A DNA stretch of 64,000 nt from UBA5078 sp964538025. Lineage in GTDB: Bacteria; Pseudomonadota; Gammaproteobacteria; Pseudomonadales; Pseudohongiellaceae. This document shows, in pieces, positions 42,633 through 51,618 of this stretch. The notes under the pieces are model-generated. The model saw only the letters and a program-made list of their open reading frames with translations, was not told the DNA's origin and made no database searches. Where the stretch lies: NCBI GenBank assembly GCA_964538025.1, contig CAZICZ010000011.1, positions 43,993 through 107,992 on the forward strand. The letters are read 5' to 3'. Position numbers and translations under genes: made by a program. The first letter of the stretch is position 1. Each line of letters starts with the position of its first letter.

Positions 42633-45044
42633 ATGCGCTCACGGATGATCGCGTTCTGCCTTGCCCTCATGGGGGCTGTCTGGCTGCCGCCCTTGCCGCC
42701 GATTCCTGTTCACGTTTGGGTTTGGATTGCGTTGCCCGCGCTGGCGGGGCTGCGCAGCCGGCTGTTGCCTGTGGCACTGATTGCCGCCTGCGGTCTCGGG
42801 GTGGGATGGGGGCTGGCAACGGTGCAGCACCGGGTCGCCGCCTTGCTGCCTGCCGCGCTCGAAGGGCAGGATCTGTGGGTCTGGGGAACGGTGCAAGGAC
42901 TGCCCCGGCGTACGGGGCGGGCGCAACAGATGGTGTTGGCTGTTCAGAACAGTTGCACACGCATTCTGCCGCAGGAGTGCGTCGAAACGGACAAGGGCTT
43001 TGCCCCGCGCCACATCCTGCTGAACTATTACGGTGAGGCTGATCTGACGCCGGGCCAGCGCTGGCGATGGCGCGTGCGCCTCACCCGTCCCCGCGGATTC
43101 TCGAACCCCGGCGGCTTCGATTACGAGGCGTGGTTGATGATGCAGGGCATCAGCGCGCGGGGCTATGTGCGCGACACCTCCTTCAATGAGTCACTCGGTC
43201 CTCCTCGTCTGAGCCTCGATACTCTGCGCTATTCCCTGCGACAAGCGCTCGATCCCTTGCTTGCCCCGCTGCACAGCGGGCCCATCCTGCTGGCGCTGAT
43301 CCTTGGCGAGCGTGACCAGATCAGTGCGGCGCAGTGGTCGCTGTTCAGCGCGACCGGGACAACCCACCTGATCGTGATCTCCGGCCTCCACGTCGGCTTG
43401 ATGGCGGGCGTTGCCTATTGGGTCGTTGCGTTGCTGGTTCGTCTATGGCCGCCCCTGTTGTTGCACATGCCCGCGCAGAAGTGCGGTGCGCTCGCTGCCA
43501 TCCTCGCGGCCCTTGGCTACAGCCTCCTCGCAGGCTTCTCACTGCCCACCCAGCGGGCGCTGATCATGGTGGTGGCATTCATGGGCTGCCGCCTTGCCGA
43601 TGTGCGCGTACCGGTATCCCTGACCTACCTGCTGGCGATGAGCGTCGTGCTGGCGATCTCCCCGCTCAGTGTGCTCGGAGCAGGCTTCTGGCTGAGTTTC
43701 GGCGCCGTTGGCAGCTTGCTGCTGGCGCTTGCCGGGCAACAGGTCTTGCGGAGTGCGCTGCCACCCCAGTATGGGGGGCGTGTATGGCGTCGTGTTGTGC
43801 GCTGGCTCCGTCCGCAGGGGGTGGTGTTTGTTGGCATGATGCTGCCGCTCGTGCTCTGGACGCCCCAGGTGTCCCTGCTGTCGCCCGTCGTCAATCTGAT
43901 TGCAATTCCGCTGGTCAGCGCTTTGGTGGTGCCGCCCAGTCTGCTGGCTGCTCTGTTGGTGACTGTCTTCCCCGCGGCGGCCGAGGTGCTTCTGCAGGGG
44001 GCGGATGCCGTGATGGCGGGCCTTATGCGGGGACTGACGCTACTGGTCCACCACGCTGGCGACGGGGCGCTGTGGCAGCCCGGGGGCTATTCTGCTCTGG
44101 CCGTGGTTCTGGCCGGGGTGGGGAGCCTCCTATTATTGCTGCCGCGGGGCTGGCCGGGGAGAGCGCGGGCACTCGTCTGTTTTTTTCCCCTGCTGTTTCC
44201 CAAGCCGGCGCATCGCGTGGACGGACAGGTGTCTCTGACGATTCTGGATGCCGGGCAGGGCTTGTCGATCGTTGTGCAGACTGCGTCCCACACGCTGGTG
44301 TATGACACCGGACCCGCCTTCAGCGAGAACTTCGACGCCGGGACAGGCATGGTCTTGCCCTTCCTGCGACAGCAGGGCATCCAGCAGCCCGACCTCATAC
44401 TCGTCAGCCACGGGGACCGCGACCACAGCGGCGGGTTGGCGTCGCTGCGCGCTGTGATGACGAACGTTCCCCTCAGGGTGCAGATGCAGCCGCCTCTGCC
44501 GGAGGGCGCAATGCCTTGCACGCGCGGTCAGCACTGGGAATGGGAGGCGGTCCGGTTTGAGGTGCTCTGGCCGCCCGCGCAGGCGCCATACCGGGGCAAT
44601 GACAGCTCCTGTGTGCTGCGCATTCGGGCGGGAGGGCACAGCATGTTGCTGACGGGCGATATTGAGCGACCGGCGGAAGAGGCGTTGCTCGCGCTGGAGG
44701 GGGACGCGCTGCGCAGCACGCTGCTCGTTGTGCCACATCATGGCAGCGCGACCTCCTCAAGCCCGGCCTTTCTCGCGGCTGTCCAGCCTCAGAGCGCCGT
44801 GTTCTCTGCCGGGTACCGCAGCCAGTTCGGGCACCCGGCCCCGGAAGTGGCCGCCCGATACGAGCGCCTGGAGATTGCCGTCTGGAACACGGCCCTTTCC
44901 GGTGCCTTGCAGGTGACGCTGGGGGAGGGGGTGACATTCAGCGGTGAACTGCTGGCGCATCGGGAGCAGTCCCGGCGGTTCTGGGATCTGCCTGCCACCG
45001 CCTCCTCGCGACGCCTGCACGGTGTCTGTGCGCAGCGCTGCTAG
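42633..45044 (+). CDS. comEC: ComEC/Rec2 family DNA uptake channel
   Basis: Inner membrane channel for single-stranded DNA during natural transformation. The 803-aa product starts behind a strong GGAGAAGGAGG. It has N-terminal membrane segments and a DUF4131-type region, the competence domain (about 220-490) with LALILGERDQIS and GTTHLIVISGLHVGLMAG, and a C-terminal metallo-beta-lactamase-like domain with DAGQGLSIVV, VSHGDRDHSGG and VVPHHGSATSSS. All three parts look complete, so the protein could work. Confidence 0.94.
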   Translation: MRSRMIAFCLALMGAVWLPPLPPIPVHVWVWIALPALAGLRSRLLPVALIAACGLGVGWGLATVQHRVAALLPAALEGQDLWVWGTVQGLPRRTGRAQQMVLAVQNSCTRILPQECVETDKGFAPRHILLNYYGEADLTPGQRWRWRVRLTRPRGFSNPGGFDYEAWLMMQGISARGYVRDTSFNESLGPPRLSLDTLRYSLRQALDPLLAPLHSGPILLALILGERDQISAAQWSLFSATGTTHLIVISGLHVGLMAGVAYWVVALLVRLWPPLLLHMPAQKCGALAAILAALGYSLLAGFSLPTQRALIMVVAFMGCRLADVRVPVSLTYLLAMSVVLAISPLSVLGAGFWLSFGAVGSLLLALAGQQVLRSALPPQYGGRVWRRVVRWLRPQGVVFVGMMLPLVLWTPQVSLLSPVVNLIAIPLVSALVVPPSLLAALLVTVFPAAAEVLLQGADAVMAGLMRGLTLLVHHAGDGALWQPGGYSALAVVLAGVGSLLLLLPRGWPGRARALVCFFPLLFPKPAHRVDGQVSLTILDAGQGLSIVVQTASHTLVYDTGPAFSENFDAGTGMVLPFLRQQGIQQPDLILVSHGDRDHSGGLASLRAVMTNVPLRVQMQPPLPEGAMPCTRGQHWEWEAVRFEVLWPPAQAPYRGNDSSCVLRIRAGGHSMLLTGDIERPAEEALLALEGDALRSTLLVVPHHGSATSSSPAFLAAVQPQSAVFSAGYRSQFGHPAPEVAARYERLEIAVWNTALSGALQVTLGEGVTFSGELLAHREQSRRFWDLPATASSRRLHGVCAQRC

Positions 45045-45113
45045 CAATTCGTCGCTCACGGGGAGCAGGGCAGGTGTGCTAAAGTACCGGCGGTCTTTTT
45101 GGGAGGATTTTCA

Positions 45114-45749
45114 GTGGTTGAGATCGTCAAATCCGGTGGCTGGCTGATGTTGCCGATCATTCTGTGTTCCATTGTCGCTATCGCGATCATCATTGAACGT
45201 TTCTGGACCCTGAGCGCCAACCGCATCAATCCCCGCTACACCCTTGGTCAGGTCTGGACCTGGATCAAAAACAATGAACTCAACGTCGCCCGCCTGCGCG
45301 AGCTGCGCCTTTCCTCCCCCCTCGGGCAGATCCTTGCGGCCGGGCTGGTCAACTCCAAATACGGGCGTGCCGCCATGACCGTCAGCATCGAGCAGGCCGC
45401 CAGCCTCGTCATCCATGACATGGAGCGCTACCTCAATACCCTGGGCATCATCGCCGCCATCACGCCCCTGCTCGGATTGCTGGGCACCGTGTTCGGAATG
45501 ATTGATGTGTTCACCGAAATCATGATTCAGGGCACTGGCAATGCCAATGCGCTGGCGGGCGGCATTTCCCAGGCGCTGATCACCACGGCCGCCGGGCTGT
45601 GCGTGGCGATTCCAACCTACATGTTTCACCGGCTGTTCATGCGCCGGGTGGATACGCTGGTGCTCAATCTGGAACAGGAATCCATCAAACTAGTCGACGC
45701 GTTGCACAGTGATCGCCGTGTCGAAGTCAAAGAGATTGGCAATCAGTGA
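45114..45749 (+). CDS. exbB: ExbB/TolQ family proton channel protein
   Basis: Inner membrane motor subunit using the proton gradient to power TonB-like partners. The start is GTG at 45114 with GGGAGG 7 bases upstream, giving 211 aa; a TTG at 45099 would lie on the binding site itself. Membrane segments: GGWLMLPIILCSIVAIAIII near the N-terminus, then LGIIAAITPLLGLLGTVFGM and ISQALITTAAGLCVAIPTYM. exbD overlaps its stop. This exbBD pair between comEC and msbA/lpxK is the one called exbB2-exbD2 in Pseudomonas; its natural partner is unknown. Confidence 0.93.
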   Translation: MVEIVKSGGWLMLPIILCSIVAIAIIIERFWTLSANRINPRYTLGQVWTWIKNNELNVARLRELRLSSPLGQILAAGLVNSKYGRAAMTVSIEQAASLVIHDMERYLNTLGIIAAITPLLGLLGTVFGMIDVFTEIMIQGTGNANALAGGISQALITTAAGLCVAIPTYMFHRLFMRRVDTLVLNLEQESIKLVDALHSDRRVEVKEIGNQ

Positions 45750-46168
45750 AGTTTCCTCGCCGCATCCAGGAAGACCTGCAGATCAACCTGACCCCTTTGA
45801 TCGACGTGGTGTTTCTGCTGCTGATTTTCTTCATGGTCTCCACCACCTTTACCCGCGAAACCCGCCTGGCCGTCAATCTGCCCGAGGCCGATGGTGAGCC
45901 CGTGCAGGACAATCCCCGCAGCATCGAAATTTCCGTGAGCCAGAATGGCAGCTATGCCGTGGACGGACGTCCGCTGGTCAATGCCCAGTTGCAAACGCTG
46001 ATGCGGGCACTGGAAGAAGTGACGGGAGGCGACCGGGACGTCGCACTGATCCTGATTGCCGATGCCGATGCGACGCATCAATCGGTCGTCACCGCGATGG
46101 ATGCCATCGGGCAGTCCGGTTTCAGCCGGCTGAGCATTGCGACTCGTAAACCGGAGGAGGAAAACTGA
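45746..46168 (+). CDS. exbD: ExbD/TolR family protein
   Basis: Partner of ExbB. The 140-aa product starts at GTG overlapping the exbB stop (GTGA). It has the family start RRIQEDLQINLTPLIDVVFL with the conserved Asp in the membrane segment (LTPLIDVVFLLLIFFMV), and a periplasmic domain with VTAMDAIGQSGFSRLSIAT. Confidence 0.93.
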   Translation: MKFPRRIQEDLQINLTPLIDVVFLLLIFFMVSTTFTRETRLAVNLPEADGEPVQDNPRSIEISVSQNGSYAVDGRPLVNAQLQTLMRALEEVTGGDRDVALILIADADATHQSVVTAMDAIGQSGFSRLSIATRKPEEEN

Positions 46169-46200
46169 CCCCGCGCCTCGCTTGAGGTGTCGGAGTGACA

Positions 46201-46257
46201 GTGAAAAAAAAGCATGGCCAAACACGCAACCGAACAACAGGGCTGGCAGGTCTATAA
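46201..46257 (+). CDS. Possible 18-aa leader ORF overlapping the msbA start
   Basis: GTG at 46201 with GGAG five bases upstream opens an 18-codon frame (KKKHGQTRNRTTGLAGL after Met) that ends at TAA 46255-46257, overlapping the msbA start in another frame. The msbA ATG itself has no good ribosome binding site, so this frame may be what the GGAG serves. Too short to prove from sequence. Confidence 0.25.
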   Translation: MKKKHGQTRNRTTGLAGL

Positions 46258-47971
46258 ACGTCTCTTGCGCTACGTGCTGCCGCATCGTGGCGTGTTTGCC
46301 ATCAGCGTGATCGGCTACATCCTGTTTTCAGCCACCGGTGTCGCGACGGCGGAGTGGCTTGGCTGGACGGTGGACCAGGTCACGGCGCAGAACTCCGATG
46401 CGCGCGTGCTCGCCCCGATCATCTGCGTGGCCATCGTGGTGGTGCGTGGCATTGGCGGCATCATGGGGGGCTATTCCCTCGAATACATTTCCAACCACAT
46501 CATTCATAAACTGCGCCTTGAGATCATGGAGAAGCTGCTGGACCTGCCCACGCGCTACTACGACAGCAGCACGGCGGGGCGTCTAGTGTCCAAGGTCACC
46601 TATGATGTCCAGCAGATCAGCGGCGCCGCCACCAACGCGGTGACGGTGATTTTCCGCGAGGGCCTGACGGTCGCCGGTCTGCTGGTGGCCCTTTTCTGGA
46701 CCAACTGGCGCCTCAGTCTTGTGTTCTTGCTGGTGGCCCCCTGTGTGGCCTATGTCGTGTCCTCCGCCTCGCGCAAGTTCCGCAAATACAGCACCCAGAT
46801 GCAGAACTCCATGGGCGATGTCACGCAGATTACCAACGAGTCGATCAAGGGGCAGAAGGTGGTGCGCACCTTCAACGCCAAGGATTATGTGCTGGCGCGT
46901 TTTGCCTATGCGAGCGAGCGCAATCGCCGTCAAAACATGAAGATGGTCGGCACTCAATCTGTCGCGATTCCCGTGGTGCAGATACTGGTGAGCATTGCGA
47001 TGGCCGTGCTGATCTGGTTTGCCATGTCTCCCGACGTCTTGGCCGCCGCCACCGCCGGGGACTTTGTCACCTTCCTGACCATCGCCGGTCTGCTTGCCAA
47101 GCCTATCCGGCAACTGTCCAACGTGAATTCAATCGTGCAGCGCGGTATTTCTGCTGCCGACTCCATCTTTACCTTGCTCGATGAATCGCGTGAGCGGGAC
47201 GAGGGCACGCTGCAGGTGCCGCGCGTGCGGGGCGAAGTGCGTTTCGAGGATGTCAGTTTTGAATACAAAGAGGGCGAGGTGGTGCTCTCTCACATCGACT
47301 TCGTGGTCAAGCCGGGTCAGAGCGTGGCGCTGGTGGGCAGGTCCGGCAGCGGCAAGTCGACACTCGTCAGTCTGCTGCCCCGGTTCTATGACGTGCAGTC
47401 GGGCCGCGTGCTGATCGATGGTGAGCCCGTGCAGGCCTATACCCTGCACAACTTGCGTCAGCAGATTGCGGTGGTCAGCCAGGATGTTGTGCTGTTCGAG
47501 GGCACCATCGCCGAAAACATCGCCTACGGGCGCACCGATGACGTCAGTGATGATGCGATCATTGCGGTGGCGCGCAGTGCACACGCCATGGAATTTATCG
47601 AGACGCTGGACCACGGCATCCACTCCTTGGTCGGCGATGCCGGTCTGATGCTTTCAGGCGGGCAGCGGCAGCGCATCGCAATCGCGCGTGCATTCCTCAA
47701 GGATGCGCCAATCCTCGTGCTGGACGAGGCGACCTCGGCGCTGGATTCCGAATCGGAGCAGCATATCCAGCAGGCACTCAGCACCTTGATGAAGGGCCGT
47801 ACCACCTTCGTGATCGCTCACCGGTTGTCCACCATCGAGAATGCCGACGTCATCCTGGTGATGGACAAGGGGCGCATCGTGGAGTCGGGAACACACAGTG
47901 AATTGCTGGCCAAGGGCGGGCACTATGCCGGCCTGCATCGCATCCAATTCTCCGATCACGGGCCGGGCTGA
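46214..47971 (+). CDS. msbA: Lipid A export ATP-binding/permease protein MsbA
   Basis: Homodimeric ABC flippase moving core-lipid A across the inner membrane. The 585-aa product has six membrane segments in the first 320 residues and a nucleotide-binding domain with Walker A VGRSGSGKSTLVSLLP, signature LSGGQRQRIAIARAFLK and Walker B ILVLDEATSALD. Length is typical (E. coli 582). No in-frame start exists upstream of ATG 46214 because TGA lies at 46202. lpxK overlaps its stop (TGATG). Confidence 0.94.
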   Translation: MAKHATEQQGWQVYKRLLRYVLPHRGVFAISVIGYILFSATGVATAEWLGWTVDQVTAQNSDARVLAPIICVAIVVVRGIGGIMGGYSLEYISNHIIHKLRLEIMEKLLDLPTRYYDSSTAGRLVSKVTYDVQQISGAATNAVTVIFREGLTVAGLLVALFWTNWRLSLVFLLVAPCVAYVVSSASRKFRKYSTQMQNSMGDVTQITNESIKGQKVVRTFNAKDYVLARFAYASERNRRQNMKMVGTQSVAIPVVQILVSIAMAVLIWFAMSPDVLAAATAGDFVTFLTIAGLLAKPIRQLSNVNSIVQRGISAADSIFTLLDESRERDEGTLQVPRVRGEVRFEDVSFEYKEGEVVLSHIDFVVKPGQSVALVGRSGSGKSTLVSLLPRFYDVQSGRVLIDGEPVQAYTLHNLRQQIAVVSQDVVLFEGTIAENIAYGRTDDVSDDAIIAVARSAHAMEFIETLDHGIHSLVGDAGLMLSGGQRQRIAIARAFLKDAPILVLDEATSALDSESEQHIQQALSTLMKGRTTFVIAHRLSTIENADVILVMDKGRIVESGTHSELLAKGGHYAGLHRIQFSDHGPG

Positions 47972-49017
47972 TGGACATCGTGGCCGCCTGGTATGGCAAG
48001 CGCCGCTGGCTGTGGGTGTTGTGGCCGGTGTCTGTGCTGTATCAATGGCTCGCCGCACGTCGTCGTCGCATTCTGGAACGCTCGCGTCACGAATCTTCTG
48101 CTCCCCCGGTCGTGGTGATTGGCAACATCGCCGTGGGTGGCACCGGCAAGACCCCCTTGCTGATGATGCTCGCACGCGCCTTGCAGGCACGCGGCGTGCG
48201 GGTGGGAATCGTCAGCCGAGGCTATGGAGGCCATCCGCCCGCGAGCCCGTTCAAAGTGACGGCGACAAGTGCGGTGGCCGAAGTAGGGGATGAGGCACTG
48301 ATGATGCAGCGGGCACTGGATGTCCCGTTCTATGTCGATGCGAAACGCGCCCGGGCAGTTGCAGCGCTCGCGGCCACCGGCGAATGCGACCTGATCCTCA
48401 GTGATGACGGCCTGCAGCATTACGAAATGGCACGTGCGCGGGAGCTGGTGGTGATCGATGGCGAGCGCCTGTTTGGCAACGGCCTGTGTCTGCCCGCCGG
48501 CCCCCTGCGAGAACCGCTGAACCGTCTGCGCGAGGTGGATTACGTCCTGATCAACGGCGAGCAGCGCGGCGCGAACGCAAAGCTGCCGCCATTGCGCACG
48601 GGCCGTCACCCGCTGGCCATGTCGCTGGTGCCCGTGGCCTGGGTGAATCTGGCAAGCGGCGCACGGGTCGCGCTCGACGCCTTGCCCGTGCCCCCGTCGG
48701 GCATGCTGCATGCGCTGGCCGGGATCGGCAACCCGGCCCGTTTTTTTGCGACGGTGGAGGCTCTCGGATACCGTGCCTGCACGCATCCGTTTCCGGATCA
48801 CCACCCGTATTCGCCGTCTGATCTGGCGTTCGCCGGCGAGGACCTTGTGGTGATGACGTCCAAGGACGCCGTGAAATGCGAGGCGTTTGCCAAACAGACA
48901 TACTGGATGCTGGCGGTAGAGGCGCAGCTAGAGGCGACTGCTCTCGACGCGCTGTGCCACGACCTGACCGGCCTGCTAAGGTCCGCCGGGACCAATGCGA
49001 CGACACAAGAGGAATGA
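47971..49017 (+). CDS. lpxK: Tetraacyldisaccharide 4'-kinase
   Basis: Phosphorylates the 4' position of the lipid A precursor to give lipid IVA at the inner membrane. The 348-aa product has the P-loop VIGNIAVGGTGKTPLL at about residues 48-63, VGDEALMM and DDGLQHYEMARARELVVID, all typical. Coupled to msbA by a one-base overlap. Confidence 0.95.
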   Translation: MDIVAAWYGKRRWLWVLWPVSVLYQWLAARRRRILERSRHESSAPPVVVIGNIAVGGTGKTPLLMMLARALQARGVRVGIVSRGYGGHPPASPFKVTATSAVAEVGDEALMMQRALDVPFYVDAKRARAVAALAATGECDLILSDDGLQHYEMARARELVVIDGERLFGNGLCLPAGPLREPLNRLREVDYVLINGEQRGANAKLPPLRTGRHPLAMSLVPVAWVNLASGARVALDALPVPPSGMLHALAGIGNPARFFATVEALGYRACTHPFPDHHPYSPSDLAFAGEDLVVMTSKDAVKCEAFAKQTYWMLAVEAQLEATALDALCHDLTGLLRSAGTNATTQEE

Positions 49018-49019
49018 AC

Positions 49020-49205
49020 ATGGATCAAAAATTGTTGAGTATTCTTGCCTGCCCCGTGTGCAAGGGGCCCCTTAAACACGATCGCGCCGCGAACGAGTTG
49101 CTGTGCTTCGCGGACGGCCTGGCCTTCCCCGTGCGCGATGGCATTCCAGTGATGCTGGAGGGCGAGGCGCGTGAACTGAGCGTTGAGGAGCGGGAGAATC
49201 GCTGA
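49020..49205 (+). CDS. Trm112/YcaR family small protein
   Basis: 61-aa protein of the Trm112 family (UPF0434, E. coli YcaR). It starts DQKLLSILACPVCKGPL and has AFPVRDGIPVMLEGEAREL. The zinc-ribbon pair CPVC is kept, while the second pair of eukaryotic Trm112 is reduced to a single Cys (LLCFAD), as in E. coli. I choose ATG 49020, six bases after AGAGGA; ATG 49014 is too close to it. Coupled to lpxK and kdsB. Confidence 0.88.
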   Translation: MDQKLLSILACPVCKGPLKHDRAANELLCFADGLAFPVRDGIPVMLEGEARELSVEERENR

Positions 49206-49954
49206 TGGGCTTTGTCGTTGTCATTCCGGCGCGCTATGCCTCCACCCGGCTCCCCGCCAAACCGCTGCTCGACATTGCGGGCAAGCCGATGTTGCAGCAT
49301 GTGTATGAGCGTGCCCTGCAAAGTGATGCCAGCGACGTGGTGATCGCCACCGATGACGCCCGCGTGCAGCAGGCGGCGCTGAGCTTTACCGATCGCGTGT
49401 GCATGACGCGGGAGTCGCACCAGTCCGGCACCGACCGCATTCAGGAGGTGGCCTCTCAGCTTGGGCTTGCCGACGAGGCCGTCATCGTCAATGTGCAGGG
49501 CGATGAACCGCTCATTCCACCCCAGGCGATCAACCAGGTGGCGCAGAACCTCCTGGCGCACCCGGCGGCGGGCATTGCATCGCTTTTTGAAACCATCACC
49601 CGGCCCGCAGAATTCAACAACCCTAACATCGTGAAGGTGGTCACCGATCTCGAGGGGTATGCGCACTACTTCAGCCGTTCACCGATTCCCTGTCATCGCG
49701 ATGGCGCGGCCCCCGGCAGTGTGCTGGGCAAGCGGCATATCGGCATCTACGCCTACCGCGTTGCCACGCTCAATCGCTACGTGACCTGGGAGCAGGGGCC
49801 GCTGGAGATGGCGGAACGACTGGAACAGTTGCGCGCGATGGGACATGGCGTGCGCATCCATATGCAGGAGGCCACTGTGAGCATGCCGGGCGGAGTTGAC
49901 ACGCCCGAAGATCTGGAAGCGGTGCGCGCCTGGTTTCGCGCACACGGCAAATGA
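49205..49954 (+). CDS. kdsB: CMP-KDO synthetase
   Basis: Activates KDO with CTP for lipopolysaccharide core synthesis. The 249-aa product has the N-terminal nucleotide motif VVIPARYASTRLPAKPLLDI, DEAVIVNVQGDEPLIPP, and KRHIGIYAYRVATLNRYVTW. Its ATG overlaps the TGA of the Trm112-like gene. Confidence 0.96.
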   Translation: MGFVVVIPARYASTRLPAKPLLDIAGKPMLQHVYERALQSDASDVVIATDDARVQQAALSFTDRVCMTRESHQSGTDRIQEVASQLGLADEAVIVNVQGDEPLIPPQAINQVAQNLLAHPAAGIASLFETITRPAEFNNPNIVKVVTDLEGYAHYFSRSPIPCHRDGAAPGSVLGKRHIGIYAYRVATLNRYVTWEQGPLEMAERLEQLRAMGHGVRIHMQEATVSMPGGVDTPEDLEAVRAWFRAHGK

Positions 49955-49964
49955 GAGCGCTACC

Positions 49965-50453
49965 GTGAATCCACAGAAAAAAGTGCGCGTGCTGATGGTT
50001 TGTCTGGGCAATATCTGCCGTTCGCCAACAGCGCATGCGGTGTTCCAGCAGCGTATCGAGAAAGCCGGTCTCGCTCATGCCGTGCAGGTGGATTCCGCCG
50101 GGACGGGGGATTGGCATATCGGCGCCGCGCCGGACCCGCGCGCCAGTGCCGCCGCGAAAAAACGCGGAGTGGATCTGGACTCACTGCGCGCCCGTCAGGT
50201 GGGTCCGGAGGATTTTGACCGCTTTGACTATATCCTTGCCATGGACGAGGCCAATCTGCGCGATCTTGCCCGGCTCAGTCCCGCGAGTCATCGGCATAAA
50301 CTGCGGTTGTTCCTTTCCTTCGGAAGCACCGCCGTGACGGAAGTGCCTGACCCCTATTACGGCGGAGATCAAGGGTTTGAGTATGTGCTCGATCTCGTCG
50401 AGAATGCCAGTGAGGGGCTGCTGGCCCATCTGCTGAACACGGACCTGCGCTGA
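49965..50453 (+). CDS. Low molecular weight protein-tyrosine phosphatase
   Basis: Cytoplasmic phosphatase of 162 aa. The start is GTG at 49965. The catalytic loop VCLGNICRSPTA holds Cys13 and Arg19, and the general acid lies in PDPYYGG. The nearest candidate substrate in the window would be the BY-kinase-like protein at 29 kb, but that protein has no Tyr cluster. The gene lies in the kdsB-ptp-murB order known from Pseudomonas. Confidence 0.93.
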   Translation: MNPQKKVRVLMVCLGNICRSPTAHAVFQQRIEKAGLAHAVQVDSAGTGDWHIGAAPDPRASAAAKKRGVDLDSLRARQVGPEDFDRFDYILAMDEANLRDLARLSPASHRHKLRLFLSFGSTAVTEVPDPYYGGDQGFEYVLDLVENASEGLLAHLLNTDLR

Positions 50454-50454
50454 C

Positions 50455-51516
50455 ATGGCCATTGTCGAACATCACTCGCTGCACGCCTGTAACACCTTCG
50501 GTCTGCCGGCAAGTGCCCGCTATTTTTGTCGCGCGCAATCGCTGCAGGAAGTGCGAGACGCCCTGGCCTTTGCCCGCGCGCACGAGCTACCGGTTCTCGT
50601 GCTGGGGGGCGGGAGTAATCTTTTATTGCGGGAGGACTTCCCCGGGCTGGTGCTGGCACTCGCCGTGACGGGAATGTCGCTGCAGGACAGGGAAGGGGAG
50701 AGTGTGCGCGTGCGCGCCGCTTGTGGCGAATCCTGGCACGGTTTTGTGACTCACTGTCTCGCGGCAGGCTGGCATGGCCTGGAGAATCTGGCGTTGATTC
50801 CCGGCAGTGTCGGCGCGGCGCCTCTGCAAAATATCGGGGCCTATGGCGTGGAGGTAGGGGAGTTCATCACGCAGGTCGAAGTGCTCGATATCGCGACCGG
50901 CGAGTGTGCGTGGCTCAGTCGCGAGGCCTGCCAGTTTGGCTACCGCGACAGTGTGTTCAAGCGCGCTCTCAAAGGGCAGAAGATTATTGTGTCCGTCGAG
51001 TTTTTGTTGCACACCACGGCGAAGCCCGTGCTGTCCTATGCTGGGCTCGCGCAAGCTCTGCCCACAGCAACGCCCAGCGCGCAGGAAGTGTTTGATGCCG
51101 TGTGCGCCATCCGGCGCCAGAAGTTGCCAGACCCCGCCGTGCTGGGCAATGCCGGCAGTTTTTTCAAGAACCCGGTGATTGCGCGTGACCACTATCAGCG
51201 ACTGCTGACGCAGTGGCCCGGCTTGCCGCAGTTTGCGATTGACGGGGATGAGGCGCATGTCAAAGTGCCTGCCGCATGGCTGATCGAACAGGCCGGCTGG
51301 AAGGGGCAAAGCCGGGGCGGTGCGGCAGTGTATCCGCAGCAGGCGCTGGTGATTGTGAATCAGGGGGGCGCCACCGCCGACGACATCGTGACCTTGGCCA
51401 CCGACATCATGCAGGACATTACGCAGCGCTTTGCCATTGCGCTCGAACCCGAGGTGCAATGGGTTCCTCCCTTTGTGCCTGATCGGGGTAGCGCTAGCAC
51501 CCCCTCGCGCGCCTGA
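50455..51516 (+). CDS. murB: UDP-N-acetylenolpyruvoylglucosamine reductase
   Basis: FAD enzyme reducing UDP-GlcNAc-enolpyruvate to UDP-MurNAc in the cytoplasm. The 353-aa product has the FAD motif VLVLGGGSNLLL, the IPGSVGAAPLQNIGAYGVEV loop, and the catalytic serine region GNAGSFFKNP of type I MurB. One base separates it from the phosphatase gene. Confidence 0.96.
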   Translation: MAIVEHHSLHACNTFGLPASARYFCRAQSLQEVRDALAFARAHELPVLVLGGGSNLLLREDFPGLVLALAVTGMSLQDREGESVRVRAACGESWHGFVTHCLAAGWHGLENLALIPGSVGAAPLQNIGAYGVEVGEFITQVEVLDIATGECAWLSREACQFGYRDSVFKRALKGQKIIVSVEFLLHTTAKPVLSYAGLAQALPTATPSAQEVFDAVCAIRRQKLPDPAVLGNAGSFFKNPVIARDHYQRLLTQWPGLPQFAIDGDEAHVKVPAAWLIEQAGWKGQSRGGAAVYPQQALVIVNQGGATADDIVTLATDIMQDITQRFAIALEPEVQWVPPFVPDRGSASTPSRA

Positions 51517-51618
51517 GCATTCAGCGGGGCGCAACGATGTACTTGCCATGATGCTTGTGTTAAAAATGCTCAACAAAGCGCTGGCCCGCGCCCTGCGCGA
51601 CACCCTCAGGAATTCACC

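Noticed and set aside
42633..45044. Idea that the ComEC gene might be truncated or frameshifted
   Set aside because: All three parts (N-terminal, competence and beta-lactamase-like domains) are in one open frame of normal length.
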